DNA of 64,000 nt from Agrocybe praecox (taxonomy: Eukaryota; Basidiomycota; Agaricomycetes; Agaricales; Agrocybaceae), in contig OZ024841.1 of NCBI GenBank assembly GCA_964017145.1, positions 1,798,001 to 1,862,000 of the forward strand, written 5' to 3'. Shown here one piece after another: positions 12,720 to 24,282 of this stretch (the stretch's first letter is position 1; each line of letters opens with the position of its first letter). The notes beneath the pieces are model-generated. The model saw only the letters and a program-made list of their open reading frames with translations, was not told the DNA's origin and searched no databases. Position numbers and translations under genes: made by a program.

Positions 12720-13578
12720 ATGTCTGCCAACCTCACCAAACTCGAAACCCACCTCGCCACCAGGTCTTATGTTGAAGGGTTAGTATCGACCTTTGTTGGA
12801 TCATTCTGTTAAACAGAATTAATTCATTTCTTATAGCTACACTCCCTCCCAAGCCGATGTGACCGTTTTCAAGGCCATCGCTGCTGCTCCTGACGCTTCT
12901 TCCAACCCCAACGTGGCTAGATGGTACAAGCACATTCAATCTTACGCTAGCGAGCACTCTTCCCTGCCCGGATCCAGCACTGCCGGTGAAGCTTTCATCG
13001 GCGGCGAAACCGCTGCTCCTGTCGCTGCTGCTGAAGAGGAGGATGAGGACATCGATCTCTTCGGATCTGATGACGAAGAAGATGCTGAGGCTGAGAAACT
13101 CAAGGCTGAACGTGTTGCTGCTTACAACGCTAAGAAGGCCAACAAGCCCAAGACTATTGCCAAGGCATGTTTGCTTTGGTCCTCTCATGAAATGTGCTAA
13201 TAAGAAATTTCCAGTCCGTGGTAACTTTGGACGTGAAGCCCTGGGATGATGAGACCGACATGGCTGCTTTGGAGGCTTCCGTGCGCTCCATCGAGCAGGA
13301 CGGTCTTTTATGGGGTGCTAGCAAACTTGTTGCTATCGGTTACGGCATCAAGAAGCTCCAGATCACCCTTGTCATTGGTATGTGCTATGGTATATCATCT
13401 GAACATGTTTATTTACCTGTATCGCAGAGGATGAGAAGGTTTCTCTCGATGAACTACAGGAGAAGGTTGCAGAATTCGAGGACTATGTCCAAAGCTCTGA
13501 TGTCGCTGCTATGCAAAGTCAGTTTTTCCTTCTCAGTCACTTTACTTTATTTCTAACTTTCAACTTCCAGAGCTGTAA
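12720..13578 (+). CDS. EFB1: Translation elongation factor 1-beta (eEF1B alpha subunit), 215 aa
   Basis: Read as join(12720..12778,12837..13164,13215..13377,13428..13517,13571..13578). It is the guanine-nucleotide exchange factor that reloads eEF1A with GTP in the cytosol. The N-terminal GST-like remnant ([20 protein letters not shown]), the acidic hinge ([17 protein letters not shown]) and the C-terminal exchange domain ([54 protein letters not shown]) are all present in order, and length is normal for fungi. The final exon codes only the completion of Lys, then Leu-stop. The second intron begins GCATGT instead of GT, a GC-AG intron, required to join AKTIAK to SVVTLD in frame. Confidence 0.97.
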
Positions 13579-14721
13579 ATTCGTTAGTACAAAATTTACA
13601 TGTCGCGTTATCTTGTATACATACCATCATCAAATGCTTTTTTTGTTGGTGACGCATTGTTATGCCGCAATTAGCGATTGATTTACCGGCACTTCCGAGA
13701 TCCTTACAGATCTCTATGATGCACCTAGGATTCCGGTTGTCTAAAGGTCATTCATTCAATTCGCCTCATGTTTCTGCATTCCTCGCACATGAATTGTCAT
13801 AATATGACAAGCCAACCGCTCAGGGGTGGCGTCCAGTCTGACGGGGTACCATGTCGCCGAAGCAATTTCAACCTGACGTATTACAGCGTCCTACGCAGGC
13901 GTTTCAGAGGGGACGCATGCTGATAGAATGCCGCTATCCGGGCATCATTACTCTCCGAAGGGCATCCTGAAGGACCGGATATTAAAACCACATTTTACGA
14001 AAAACCACGCGTCAGTTATACGCACCTTTGTCCTGATAAAAATTTGCTCATTTCCCATGAAAGGTCTACATGAGATGGTCGGGGATAGACACGATTCGCT
14101 GGACAAACAATGTCATTTACGTTGATTGGTATCATTATCGCCGTTTTTGCTTTCGCCAACACAGAGATTCCTTTTTCGTGTATGAGGATAAATCACTTTG
14201 GCTCCACTGACGGTCCACGTCGCAACCCTAATCTTTCTATGCGCAAGTCGAGCTGGACTGCCTTTGCCTATCTGCCCAAAGATAATCTTTTGAAACGCCT
14301 GCCGGGTGTTCAGATTTAATTCCACCAACACAACAGAATGAAATTAATCGAAGAAGTTTGTGTTACGGACCTCCAGAACTGTGAAGGAATATTAGTCTTC
14401 ACACTCTCTCAGTTTTATGTTGCGTCTAAGTCTCAACACGGGAACTTATGGATTTAGTTTTATAGCCTAGGGAAACCGAACTATGACCTCTGGATGGACA
14501 CCAGATCTCGATTCCCTGCTGGGCTCAGGCAGCGATGTTTCCTTTATTGGATTAAGACCGTCGTTCACGAATATGGTACTCCTTAACCTAATTGACATGG
14601 CTGAATGGGTTAACTGGTTCCTTAGGTATAATTGTTCACTGCCTACAGATAATGAGCGCTATGAGACCTCAATATATAAAGCGCCTCTGCTCTGGTAGGT
14701 GCACCCTCATTACCAAGAGAA
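13579..14721. other. Intergenic, no gene seen
   Basis: About 1.1 kb between the elongation factor and F-box paralogue 3. Short ORFs only (under 75 codons). A near-perfect 17-bp palindrome (TTGTCATAATATGACAA) lies near 13794; its role is unknown. Confidence 0.4.
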
Positions 14722-16787
14722 ATGTCTCCCCGCCTTGATACAATCCCCTGCGACATACTTCAGCATATTGCATACCTTTCCTCCACGTCGTCAATTCTCG
14801 ATGCACCGGTGGAAGTTCTTCACCTCCTCCTGACTTGCCGCCTATTCTATCAATTTCTAAATATTCATGAAGCCCCATACCTCTACGCCCATATATTCTG
14901 TGCCAAATTCGATACACAAGTTTTTTTTCGAAGGTACGAGCGGAAGTGGAACGACTCTGCGCTCGCCGTTGAATTGGCGAGCCGTTGCCGTCTCCTCCGA
15001 CGTTCCTATCGCCTAGATTTCTCTCCCCTCGGTTTGGCACAGGATTTATGGACTGCGTTTTGGATGCTGGTAGAGAACGACCTTCTGAACATCCAACAGC
15101 TATATAGGGCAAATTTTCCGGAATTCATTCTTCGCCTTGTGCGCTGCAATATCCCAGACTTCAAGCTTTCGCCAAACTTAAAGCATGTCGCAATATGTCT
15201 TCTTTCTTTAGGACTTCGTCGACGTATGTGCCTATAAACTCGTCATAAACTCAGTCATCTGTTGATGCCTTGCCAGGGATGATATTGGATATGACAAAGG
15301 AAGATCGCGACGACCTTTACGACTTTATCTTTCCCTGTATATTTTTACCGCGGCAGGTACTTAAGGATCTTCTCCTCATTGGATATGTCTCTCACGTCCT
15401 TTCGAAATACCAAATCAGCCGTTCAAATCCCTTCAAACTCCTCCCCAATCCTGCATCCAGTACTTAGGTCGCGATCACGCGCGCATTTTAGAGGATGCCG
15501 CGAACGTTATTTTGTGCCTAAACGACAACCATGATCACATCTATACATACCTCGAGAGGCAAGTCGCCGTAATCCTAGACCCCTCAACGGCAGCGATCAA
15601 CATGGCGTCTGTAATCCTTGAATGTGCACCTTTCCGGATTCCACACCATCTTCCAGAAACGCGTGCTATAGCGAATGCCAATCAAAGATCCGGACCAACG
15701 AAAGAAGACTTCAAGACTCTAGCAGCCTACGAAACCCTACTCCTCGCTGATCTGACGGAAAACTGCGATGGCTATCCAGAAACTGAAGGTCCTATTCTAT
15801 CCAGTGGCCTGGGAGACCTTAGCCCTAGCCACAATTGTGACGTCCGATTTGGGGAAATCTTAAGGACCTTGGATTGCGCAGAGTTTTCTAACCGGTTTTC
15901 GTACCAACCCGGAACTATGACAGGACTATGGGAGGGCGTTTTTAGAGTGAGTATTCTGTTTGAATGTTGAGCCTTGGGAATTACGAACGTCTAAACCATT
16001 TTTCTCACTCTAGACAGTAGACGCACCGAACAAGGGCTATGGTCCTACTCCGGAACCCCTCAACTTATTGCTCACTAGAACGGTCTTTATCAAACCCATC
16101 CAATGCGCTCTAGTGGAGTACATATGCGCAAGCCACGACGCTTCTTTCTCGCCCAAAATAGAAGGCGACATTCTGGACTCCCCAATTTGTTTCCCCGACT
16201 TGTTCGACCCCAAGGTAAGAACAGGACACATGATTTTTTGGATTTTTTTTGTCGGTTATATTTAGTTCCTCTATCACATTAGAGCAGCCAGGAGCTTCAC
16301 ATTCGCGGTCGCAAATACGGGAGGTTTTCTTCGCAGACACCAATACAGCGCTGCGATGACCTATCTCATAACGACGTTTTGATGCTGGGCGAGGTTTGAT
16401 TTCCAGCTCACCTTTCCTTATTAATCTTGTTTACTAATGTGCCTAGACCTTAGATGATCACGATCAAGCGTGGGGAGCCTATAGATTTTTAGGAAGGGTA
16501 CAAACGGACGGGCAACTATTGCTCAAAAGAGTAGCGGTACGCATTACGTTCCTTCCCCAGTAATCAGGATCACCAGGCTGAATGTCATGTTATTTATCGA
16601 CTTTCTGACGCTAAAATAGAAAGATGAAGCGGATCGCTCTGGAATTCAGATCTTTGAAGGGAGTCTGACGCTCAGTTCGCTAATCGTGGGGCGCTGGACA
16701 ATCGTTGGAAATGGCGACAATTCGTTAGGGCATGGAATCTTTAGCCTGGTAAAGTCTCGCGTTTATGACTGGGAAAGAATGATTTGA
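14722..16787 (+). CDS. F-box-like protein, paralogue 3, 559 aa
   Basis: Seven exons: join(14722..15223,15277..15356,15419..15946,16014..16214,16283..16393,16447..16536,16620..16787). The F-box-like start is MSPRLDTIPCDILQHIAYLS with VLHLLLTCRLFYQFL and LYAHIFCAKFD, matching paralogues 1 and 2. Exon 2 is again exactly 80 nt with the same phases. Shared downstream blocks are TMTGLWEGVF, NDVLMLGE, DQAWGAYRFLGRVQTDGQ and SSLIVGRWTIVGNG. It has the same length (559 aa) as paralogue 2. It lies on the opposite strand from the other two, across the elongation factor gene, so an inversion or dispersed duplication occurred. Role as an SCF adaptor is inferred only from the F-box-like segment. Confidence 0.82.
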
Positions 16788-17434
16788 ACTCTGTAGCGTA
16801 TTTAGTAGCGCATTATTTATGTAAAATTTCGGTGCTTGGACTTAGTGTCTGTAAAATGTTCGTAAGAATATACTATTCGTAGCCCAGAATTTCTTCTTCC
16901 GTTATGTTCCGTCTTCTTGTCTCAAATAGTTTATATATGTACCGTACTTACTAATAATTACACTTGAATTCACGATCAAATAGCAGCGCAGTAAGGAGAA
17001 AAGAGTGTGTATGGCACCCTGGAGGATGTTCGTTTGTAACCTTTTGGAATCCCAGACATGAAACTCTTCCCTTTGAACGGGATTTCTTCTAGTATTTCAT
17101 TTCAGGCAAGATCTTTCGCGCACATGGTAGTTCCGTGTCCAAGTAACGTCGTTATTTCTCGATAGCGGGGTTCCGTCTCATGGCATCTTGAGAACTGATC
17201 GTTTAGAGTTGGATTCAATCATACTTACCTATCTCCGCCAATCAGTGGGGATTGACGAAATGCCGGTATAAGTTTATTTGGAGCAGTGGGTACCGAAGGG
17301 ACTTGAAAAGGCTGAAAGGTCGTTTGAAACTCGGAAGGTTGTTTTTAAACGCATGTTCATTCGACGGGGACGTGAAAAGCTAATAGCAGACGATGCTACT
17401 CACTATAATATTAGCGCTGCTGCGTCTGCTGAGC
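16788..17434. other. Intergenic, convergent 3' ends
   Basis: About 650 bp between the 3' ends of F-box paralogue 3 and the hypothetical gene on minus. A 68-codon plus ORF (17278-17484) overlaps the latter and is not supported. Confidence 0.4.
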
Positions 17435-18052
17435 TCATAACCGAATTGTCAAAGTTTTTTTACTCTGAATATGACCGCGATTGACAGCGCCGGGGGTCTT
17501 CGGTACCAGAGTAAGGAAGGCAATAGGAATAGTAGCGTCTCCATCGCCTTTGTCTGTCGTAACAGTCACCACGCTGATCGGCGGACAAGGGGGAAGGACT
17601 GGCAAAGATTGAAAGGCGGTATATTGAAGGCGTGGAAGTGAGCTCATGTCATAATAACCACGCGGAAAACGCAGTTTGTATACGTCAACCACGAATGCTT
17701 CGCTGGTCCCGGGCAGCCCAGATATTTGGATAGCCAACTCTGCTTTGCCCAGGAAGAACCAGAAAATATGCGGTTCGGTTGGACGGGAAACCAGATTGTT
17801 GGTTAGAAGGCTGTCTAGTGGCATATGCCACGAGGGTTTAGTCGAAGGTTTCATAACAATCCGCTCCTTCCTAGATGAGCGACGAACAGCTTACGGAAAG
17901 ACCTACTTTTGTTAATTTGAAGCGAACTCCACAGGAGATTATTCCGCGGCCTATCGTTTACTGAAATAGTGAAGAAATTGAAGATGCCGTTGAAGTCGAT
18001 GTATATTGAGCGATGACGAGAACGCAGGAGATGCGATATCAATCCGCATCAT
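17435..18052 (-). CDS. Hypothetical protein, two exons, ~181 aa
   Basis: Tentative model complement(join(17435..17889,17962..18052)): MMRIDIASPAF... joined to a 139-codon open exon. The exon is coherent, with alternating hydrophobic stretches (PHIFWFFLGKAELAIQISGL, EAFVVDVYKLRF, ISVVTVTTDKGDG) that look like a beta-rich fold, and there is no better ORF on the other strand. The intron (72 nt, GTAAAC...CCGTAAG) keeps phase but its borders are weak. I do not recognise the family. The gene is convergent with F-box paralogue 3. It could also be a fragment of a larger decayed gene. Confidence 0.35.
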
Positions 18053-18876
18053 GAAGCAAGGAATATTTAGTAATTTTGTTTCTATAAGACAGCCACAGGC
18101 GGAGCAGGGGCGACTTGGTTCAGACATTGACGATTAGACGAGAGGAAGAAAATCGAGGCATTATTCTCGTACTTATGGCCGTCGCTTCTATCAAGGAAAG
18201 TGAATTCTGCGAGGATTTCGCGTGAGTTCATATTGTATTGTGAAGCCAGTGCTTATATTGCGTACCTGAGTATAAGCGAAGGGGTGCATGAAAGCCCCTC
18301 GAACGATTTGAATGGCGAGTATGCGATGAACACAAACGACGATAGAGTAAACCCGCGCCCATTCAAATAACAAGTCTTCCATATCTAAATTCACTGCATT
18401 TCTTTCCTTAATATTCCATGGATGTAGCTGTTTGTCATTTATCGTGAATATTCATTGGCATTCCTGGAAATCACCGACAGATGTGACTCATTGGCAATAT
18501 ACTATGTTTTCGCATGTCGCGATTATACGCGCACACGCGCAAATGCTATAGGAAAAGAGGGGTAAAAACTTGAGTTATATGAAAAATAAATTTATTCGAC
18601 ATACCAAAGCTGGCGACGAGGCGAGCTACCATGTTCATGAAAAGCAAGATACTTATATTTCATGACAAGACGAGCGACATGCTTGATTGTCATGCGACGG
18701 GAAGTTGTATTGATTTATCATTTCAGCCACCGGGAATCTGTTTGTCTGTGTTGTGACAGAGGCCTTGAGTGAACAATGATTGATTTCTCAAGTTGCTCAG
18801 CAACAACTTCAACGCCTCCCCTTTTACGCCAGCCAGCAGCCAACCAGTACACTCTTTCATCCTTATTTTCTTGAAA
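18053..18876. other. Intergenic, no gene seen
   Basis: About 820 bp upstream of the DUF7729 gene, AT-rich, with short ORFs only. Probably the promoter region of the secreted protein gene and the 5' side of the hypothetical gene. Confidence 0.4.
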
Positions 18877-19874
18877 ATGCTCAAAACTCTCGCAATCGCT
18901 TCTTTACTTACTACTGCTGCTGTGGCTCAGGTATGTTTTCTCTAGGTTTGCCCCATATTTTTTCTGACATGTTTTCCTACCAGAATTCAACAGCGAACCC
19001 GCTTATTCCTACTGGAATCTCTGCAGATTGCACGACGTTCCTGCAAAGCCTTAACAGCGACACCAGCCTCACAGGTTGCCTTTCAGCCCTTTCAAATGCC
19101 ACTGCCGCCTTTGCCCCAGGTAGCTCGACCACCCCATCCTCAGCAGCGGTTTCGTCGGCGCTGGACAGCTTGTGCGCTGATTCAGTAACAAACTCATGCT
19201 CAGACAGTGTTGTGCGCTCCAAGATCACTGCGTTCTACGCTGCTTGCCCTGCAGAGCTTGTCACGAGCCCTGTTGACGCAGTCGTCAGGATTTATGATGT
19301 CCTCTACACCCTCACTCCTTTGAGGGAATCCGTTTGCTCTAAGGATGACACCGACTCGTGGTGCGTGATGGCGCCATCAACCACTTCGCGCGAGGTCAGC
19401 GAAATTGTTACCGGTCAATCCGACACCCCTTTGGCCGGACTCCTTGCATCCCTTTACTACAACGGGGCTTCGGCCCTCAAACGCCGTGCATCAGTTGCAG
19501 CTATCATCCCCAACATTACCACCTACCACGACACCAACTTGCCCTTCCTTTTCCTCAAGCCCGACCTCGATAATACAACCCTTTGCACCACCTGCACGCG
19601 CACTACTATCATGAACTATGTTACATTCGAATCGAACACCCCTTACTCCCCAGGACTTAACAACAGCCAGCTTTTGGATACTCAGACCGCCCTTTACAAC
19701 GCTATTCAGCAAAAGTGCCCTGCCGACTTCTTGACCGGAGTTGTTCAGGCCGCTGGTGGTCTCGGTAATAATGGGCTCTTCTCAGGGGCCACCTCAGCTA
19801 TTAGCACCGAGTATCAGACCTTCCTCACTCTCGTCATGGGTGTTACGACTTTGGCTGTTTCATTTGGGCTTTAA
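18877..19874 (+). CDS. DUF7729-type secreted, probably GPI-anchored protein, 314 aa
   Basis: Read as join(18877..18930,18984..19874). Exon 1 codes a clean signal peptide (MLKTLAIASLLTTAAVAQ) ending at the splice site. The longer ORF start at 18780 was rejected because it reads through the intron and gives no signal peptide. The mature part has paired cysteines in the DUF7729 pattern (ISADCTTFLQSLNSD, GCLSALSNATAAFAPGS, LDSLCADSVTNSCSDS, AFYAACPAELVTSP, SVCSKDDTDSWC, CTTCTRT, KCPADFLTG), several N-glycosylation sites, and a C-terminal hydrophobic tail (FLTLVMGVTTLAVSFGL) suited to GPI attachment. The family is common in mushroom secretomes; its function is unknown. It probably sits at the cell surface or wall. 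Confidence 0.85.
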
Positions 19875-21113
19875 GGTTTAACTAGCTGTGCTAGTAATAC
19901 CTTTTTTTATTTTGCCAGGTTTCTGTTAGCTTAATTACTTACCTTTTTATTGATTCGCATGAGCAATAACTGGTCTCGTTTCCTGCCACTCATATTTAAT
20001 TGCGTATACCCCTGGATATCATAGAGCCCAATTTGATACATTGTGAAGCATAGGCGAAGCATGAGTCGTTCATTGCGTTAAGCTCGGGTTCGATACGTTC
20101 ATGCAGCAACGGCCTTTGGGTAAAGTTTGTATAAATAGGCGCTGATGTTATATCTTGTTATACATATATGATTAGTCAGTGCACGTGAAGAAGATTTAAC
20201 TGCACGTGCCAAAATGGAGCGCGTGAAGGGGACGCGTCTTGCATCCAAATTAAGCACCATACATATCAGAGTAATAAAAAGAGTGCGTTATATGTCCTAA
20301 AAAAACAGCTTTCTTCAAGAGATTCAACGCTATTTATTCAGATTTGAAGAGATCTCGATATAAGTGCTTGTGAAAAGTGACAACCAGTGTGATAAATAGT
20401 TGCTGTACTAGTATGCTTGTCTGCCTTCATCTGTCTAAATAGAGATGACAGAGACTAGAGACATAGAGATGCAGTTACACCGGTAACAACCATAAGTATG
20501 TATTAATTGGGATCTTGATATGAATTGTACGCCAAAGGCCCCGAGCTTCCTTGGCAACCAAATTAATTACCATATAAGAGCGATAGGGGCTGTTGTGCCC
20601 AGCATTTCTTCCATATATCGTAATTATGTCGAAGAACCCCAACGTAAGAGTGACACTGACAGAAGTTCAGTGTCACATGATAGAATCGGGCGCCAAATGG
20701 CATTGCGACATCTGTGGCGTCCTTTGCCTTCGAACAAATAGCCGTCTTCATGCCCGCACAGACCTTATATCCAAGCGCGCTTTATCTCTTACTCTTTTTT
20801 GTTCTTGTATGAATGCGATGTAAAATTAATGATATCATTATACTACTCTTCGTTGGGTATTCGAGTTTGTAATAATATTATCTATACAGATAAAGTAGAG
20901 TATTATATAACAGAAGCCAGGTCTAGCTCAACAGAAAACGCATCAAAGTTTAAAGAAAGGAATAATGGAGGAATAAAAAAATACAGAAGAATGAAATTAG
21001 TGATTAAAAAAATTATACTGGCCGTAAAATAATACGTCGGGCGGAGCTGGTGGTTATAATACATGGACCCAGTGATCACATAATGATACAGACAACAGGA
21101 AATGGGGAAAGCG
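19875..21113. other. AT-rich intergenic region
   Basis: About 1.2 kb with short ORFs only. Nothing recognisable; AT content is particularly high at 20820-21060. Confidence 0.4.
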
Positions 21114-21635
21114 TTACATCATATTGAGGCTACATGATTGAGAGTTCAGTGAGAGGTCGCGTCGCGTCGCAGGCTGGAGAACGGGTGGGCGTTTTTGTGT
21201 GGTCGATTTTGGAACAGGGCCACAGACGCTATAAGCAGAAATTTGAACTTCAAGACCCAGGACATAGAGAATTACTCCAAAAGCATCCATCCATGGGTTA
21301 AACTCCGTCGATGCTGTAGCTTTTGGAGGCAGACAATATGAAGACAAGTTAAAGAAGATAACGGATGGAAAACGTACTGCTGAGATCAAATCATAGGCAA
21401 CTTTCGCATAGGTCCCTTCGTGATCCATCTTGTGTATAGTCAGGAAGTTTGGATGGCTCTCTAGCACAAGGCTTTGCGGGACTGCCTTTAGGACACGGGA
21501 TGACCTTTTTAACATGTCTCGAACATCTGACACAGGAAATAAGTACAACCTGGCACATATCTGAACATTGACGAGTAACATACTTACAGCGCGTTTTATG
21601 AGAGCCTTTGAGCGCGAATTAAACACTGTAGACAA
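21114..21635 (-). other. Possible decayed or unrecognised gene fragment
   Basis: An open minus frame with intron-like gaps. One possible reading joins SRSKALIKRA, across GTAAGT...TGTCAG (about 21595 to 21534), to DVRDMLKRSSRVLKAVPQSL and HKMDHEGTYAKVAYDLISA. After the next donor (GTACGT) the two available frames disagree: one stops after 13 codons, the other continues with STEFNPWMDAFGVILYVLGL. No ATG is in frame at the 5' end. The coding-like character suggests a gene remnant, but I cannot name it. Confidence 0.3.
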
Positions 21636-21973
21636 CAGTATTTTAGGCCCGTTCTCCTCGTGTCCGACGAATCCTCTACATATCTCGTAGAGCCAAATGC
21701 CCCGATTTACTTGCTAGCCATGGCTCGGGGACAGCGTCGCAAAAGTCTGATCAGCACATATCGCACACACATACAAGTAACGTTATATTTGATATCATTC
21801 TATTTCAAATTGATCTCAGTGCTCAAGCGCTCGAGATTCAGCCTATGTGACCTTCGCCTAATTCGGAAAAGCAACGCGTGGGAAATTCGATCTGATTGTG
21901 ATTGGCATCTGAGCGCATGTTTGGATTTTTACACACACATCCACCAGTTACGATTTAGTATCCGCGATCAGCA

Positions 21974-23420
21974 ATGCCTTTAAACGTTACAGCGTACGAA
22001 GATTGTACATTCAAGCCCATACCGAAAGACTTGCCGGCAGAACACAACACGACAATATTCGTCGGAGGGCGTGTAAGCTTGAAGCGTCCGGTGTTTGTCT
22101 TGTGGAAAAATTACGAGGAGATAGTCATACAGGCGGATTTGAGGCTCAGTGTGACGGACGATGAGCTTAGACGTTACGAAGAGGCGCTTGATTACGATTC
22201 TATTGGCCCACTATCCCGCCACTACGCAGAGTGCTTGCAGATTATTGTAGGTACTATTTACCTTTAAGAGCGCCATGTTCTAAAGGCTTATAAAATTGAT
22301 TGATATTTAGGAGGATCTACTCCCAGTAATTGAGTTTGGGAGATCAAACTGGGCGTATTTGGTTGAAGGGAAAGGAAAACACGGGCCTCACCTAGTGTAC
22401 TATAACAAAACATTCGAAACCCTAACGACCCCAAGTTGGACAACCCCCATAAACACCAGGGAGGTAATGCTTACCACTTGGGGGTCATGTCAAGATCGTC
22501 GAGGTTGGTGGCGGGGAAAAGCAGTTGGTAAGTAGCTAATAAATCTTTCTGTTAGCTGATTAGAACCAACATACCCGCCAGATGTTCTGTACGGCTGGGA
22601 TGATTTTTCCAGAATGGTCGCTCAAAGGGCTATTATAGGCTTCGAAGCCATTACCAGGATCGGCCTGGATTTTATCTTTGATGTGTATGGGCATTTAGTC
22701 AAAGATGAAGAGGTGATTGGCCTCGTCAGTGAAGCCGCGTGGGGGCGACCTATAGGACCTGCAGATCGCGCGCTCGTCTACTCGGTCATATCTGAGCTTC
22801 AGGCTCATGGACTCATATACAAGGGCTGCGGTACCAATGGACTTATGATTTCCGAAGGCAAGGTTCGCCTCGTGGATCTCAATCTCATAGTTTCATTCCT
22901 CGACAAAATAGACCAACTGGAGGCAGAGGCAGAAATATGGCATTGGCGTCAGTTGGAAGAACTATTCCAAGAATTCGAAGATTTCGGCCCTTTTGGTTGG
23001 TACCGAACACCTAGGTATAGCTTTACATACGACCCAAGTAGGATCAAGCGCCTTTATCCAACGCAGAGTCCCTCTAACGAGCATTTCTTTTTTCTGATTG
23101 ATGTCATGAAATCTTGGTTTTGGGGTGCAGAGACCTTTGGAGATTACTCTTTCCTTCCAATCACAGAAGAGGAGGAGGATCAGCCAGTCGCATCAGGGTC
23201 TATAGTAAAAAGACGTCGACATATGCTGCGTCTACTCACTGAAACAGACAGCACGCTCAAGTCCACTGGTGACAATGATCGTAGCAGGTCCTCAAGGACG
23301 CGCTCCCATGCCGTCATAGAGAAGCTGCTCCATCCATACTACCGTCATCGTCGTCCTATAGGCCTTAGGGAGTTAACTAACTCCGAGTTGTCTACCAGCA
23401 GGATCGAAGAAATACCTTGA
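21974..23420 (+). CDS. Divergent protein-kinase-fold-like protein, 442 aa
   Basis: Read as join(21974..22246,22311..22527,22582..23420); all phases close. The central part (residues ~165-290) resembles the C-lobe of a protein-kinase-like fold: DRALVYSVISELQAHGLIYK is followed by GTNGLMISEGKVRLVDLN, which parallels the kinase catalytic loop (H..D....N) and metal loop (DFG). The catalytic Asp after His is not present and DFG reads DLN, so a conventional kinase activity is doubtful. The N-terminal part has VEGKGKHGPHLVYYN, GYGW-type patches (VLYGWDDFSRM) and no obvious Gly-rich loop or VAIK lysine. The C-terminus is Arg/Ser-rich. Similar proteins occur as expanded families in agarics (recollection). 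A pseudokinase or an unrelated family that mimics the motif are both possible. Confidence 0.6.
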
Positions 23421-24282
23421 ATCCCCGCATCAATCTGATATCTCTGGATTGGGCCACCAGCATCCGTTGAGCATCCGGTTAGCATGAAATTTATGCAAAA
23501 AAAGAATATATACGATGCAAGTACGTAGGTAGTATGCCGGTTATATGTTGTGAAATATGAGATTTTCGGGTCATTGGACTATTTAAAACTTGAGGCCGAG
23601 AGATTTTCAACGTCATTACGACATCTCCAAAGGGGGGCTGTGAGCGCCTATCTTGTGAACCACAGGCTGTGCACCTTTCGCTTTGATATTTTTGTGTTAA
23701 TATATTATCTTCATAGACCGCGCACACTGATAAGACTTTGATATGATGATCCAGATCCCTTAGAAAACCGGACTTTTGGTAAGAATAAGATTTTAATATT
23801 ATTGCACACGAGGTGCATGCACGCGTGGTGAGATACGAGCCGCTGATCACGTTGTATGACTTACTCCAGGTGCTTGGGAAGACTACGATACGCTCAAGGT
23901 AGTAGGTACGACACTTTGCTGTTCCTAGGAGACCTAAATAGACCTGTATCTGGGTTGAAGAATTTAATATCCGAGTCTAATTCCGTGCAGTGGGCGGTGT
24001 GCCCATATCTGGCATACACGTTACGTCTCCTCCATTGAGTCTAATTTCAGGATCATTTAATTGTCATTCATCCGAGCTTCATAATGCTCGTACATGCGCG
24101 TCCTGTCGGTATAACCTATACTACTGCCGCCAAAAGGTGATTACGTGAGTATTTACGTTTGAGCATCATGACAGTCATGTTCTTATTGCGACTGGATAAA
24201 ATCTCTTTTCTGTCTAATGGAGTCGTCTCCGAAATACCCATCGTGCTGATGCGGGCTCAGGGTCTCAGGGAACAAGAAGGGC
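23421..24282. other. Intergenic, no gene seen
   Basis: About 860 bp at the left edge of the repeat-rich region. Short ORFs only. A 48-bp motif at 24123-24170 recurs at 25913-25960 (listed separately). Confidence 0.4.
24123..24170 (+). repeat. 48-bp direct repeat, left copy
   Basis: Begins ACTGCCGCCAAAAGGTGATT and ends TTTGAGCATCATG. It matches 25913-25960 (ACTGGCGCCAAAAGGTAATT ... TTTGAGCGTCATG) with only a few mismatches by eye. The pair lies just outside the two ends of duplication copy A. Confidence 0.7.

Noticed and set aside
18780..18983. Upstream extension of the DUF7729 ORF
   Set aside because: It reads through a good intron and lacks a signal peptide; the spliced start at 18877 gives a perfect one.
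20040..20110. Possible tRNA B-box (GGGTTCGATACGTTC)
   Set aside because: No matching A-box or cloverleaf could be formed around it.
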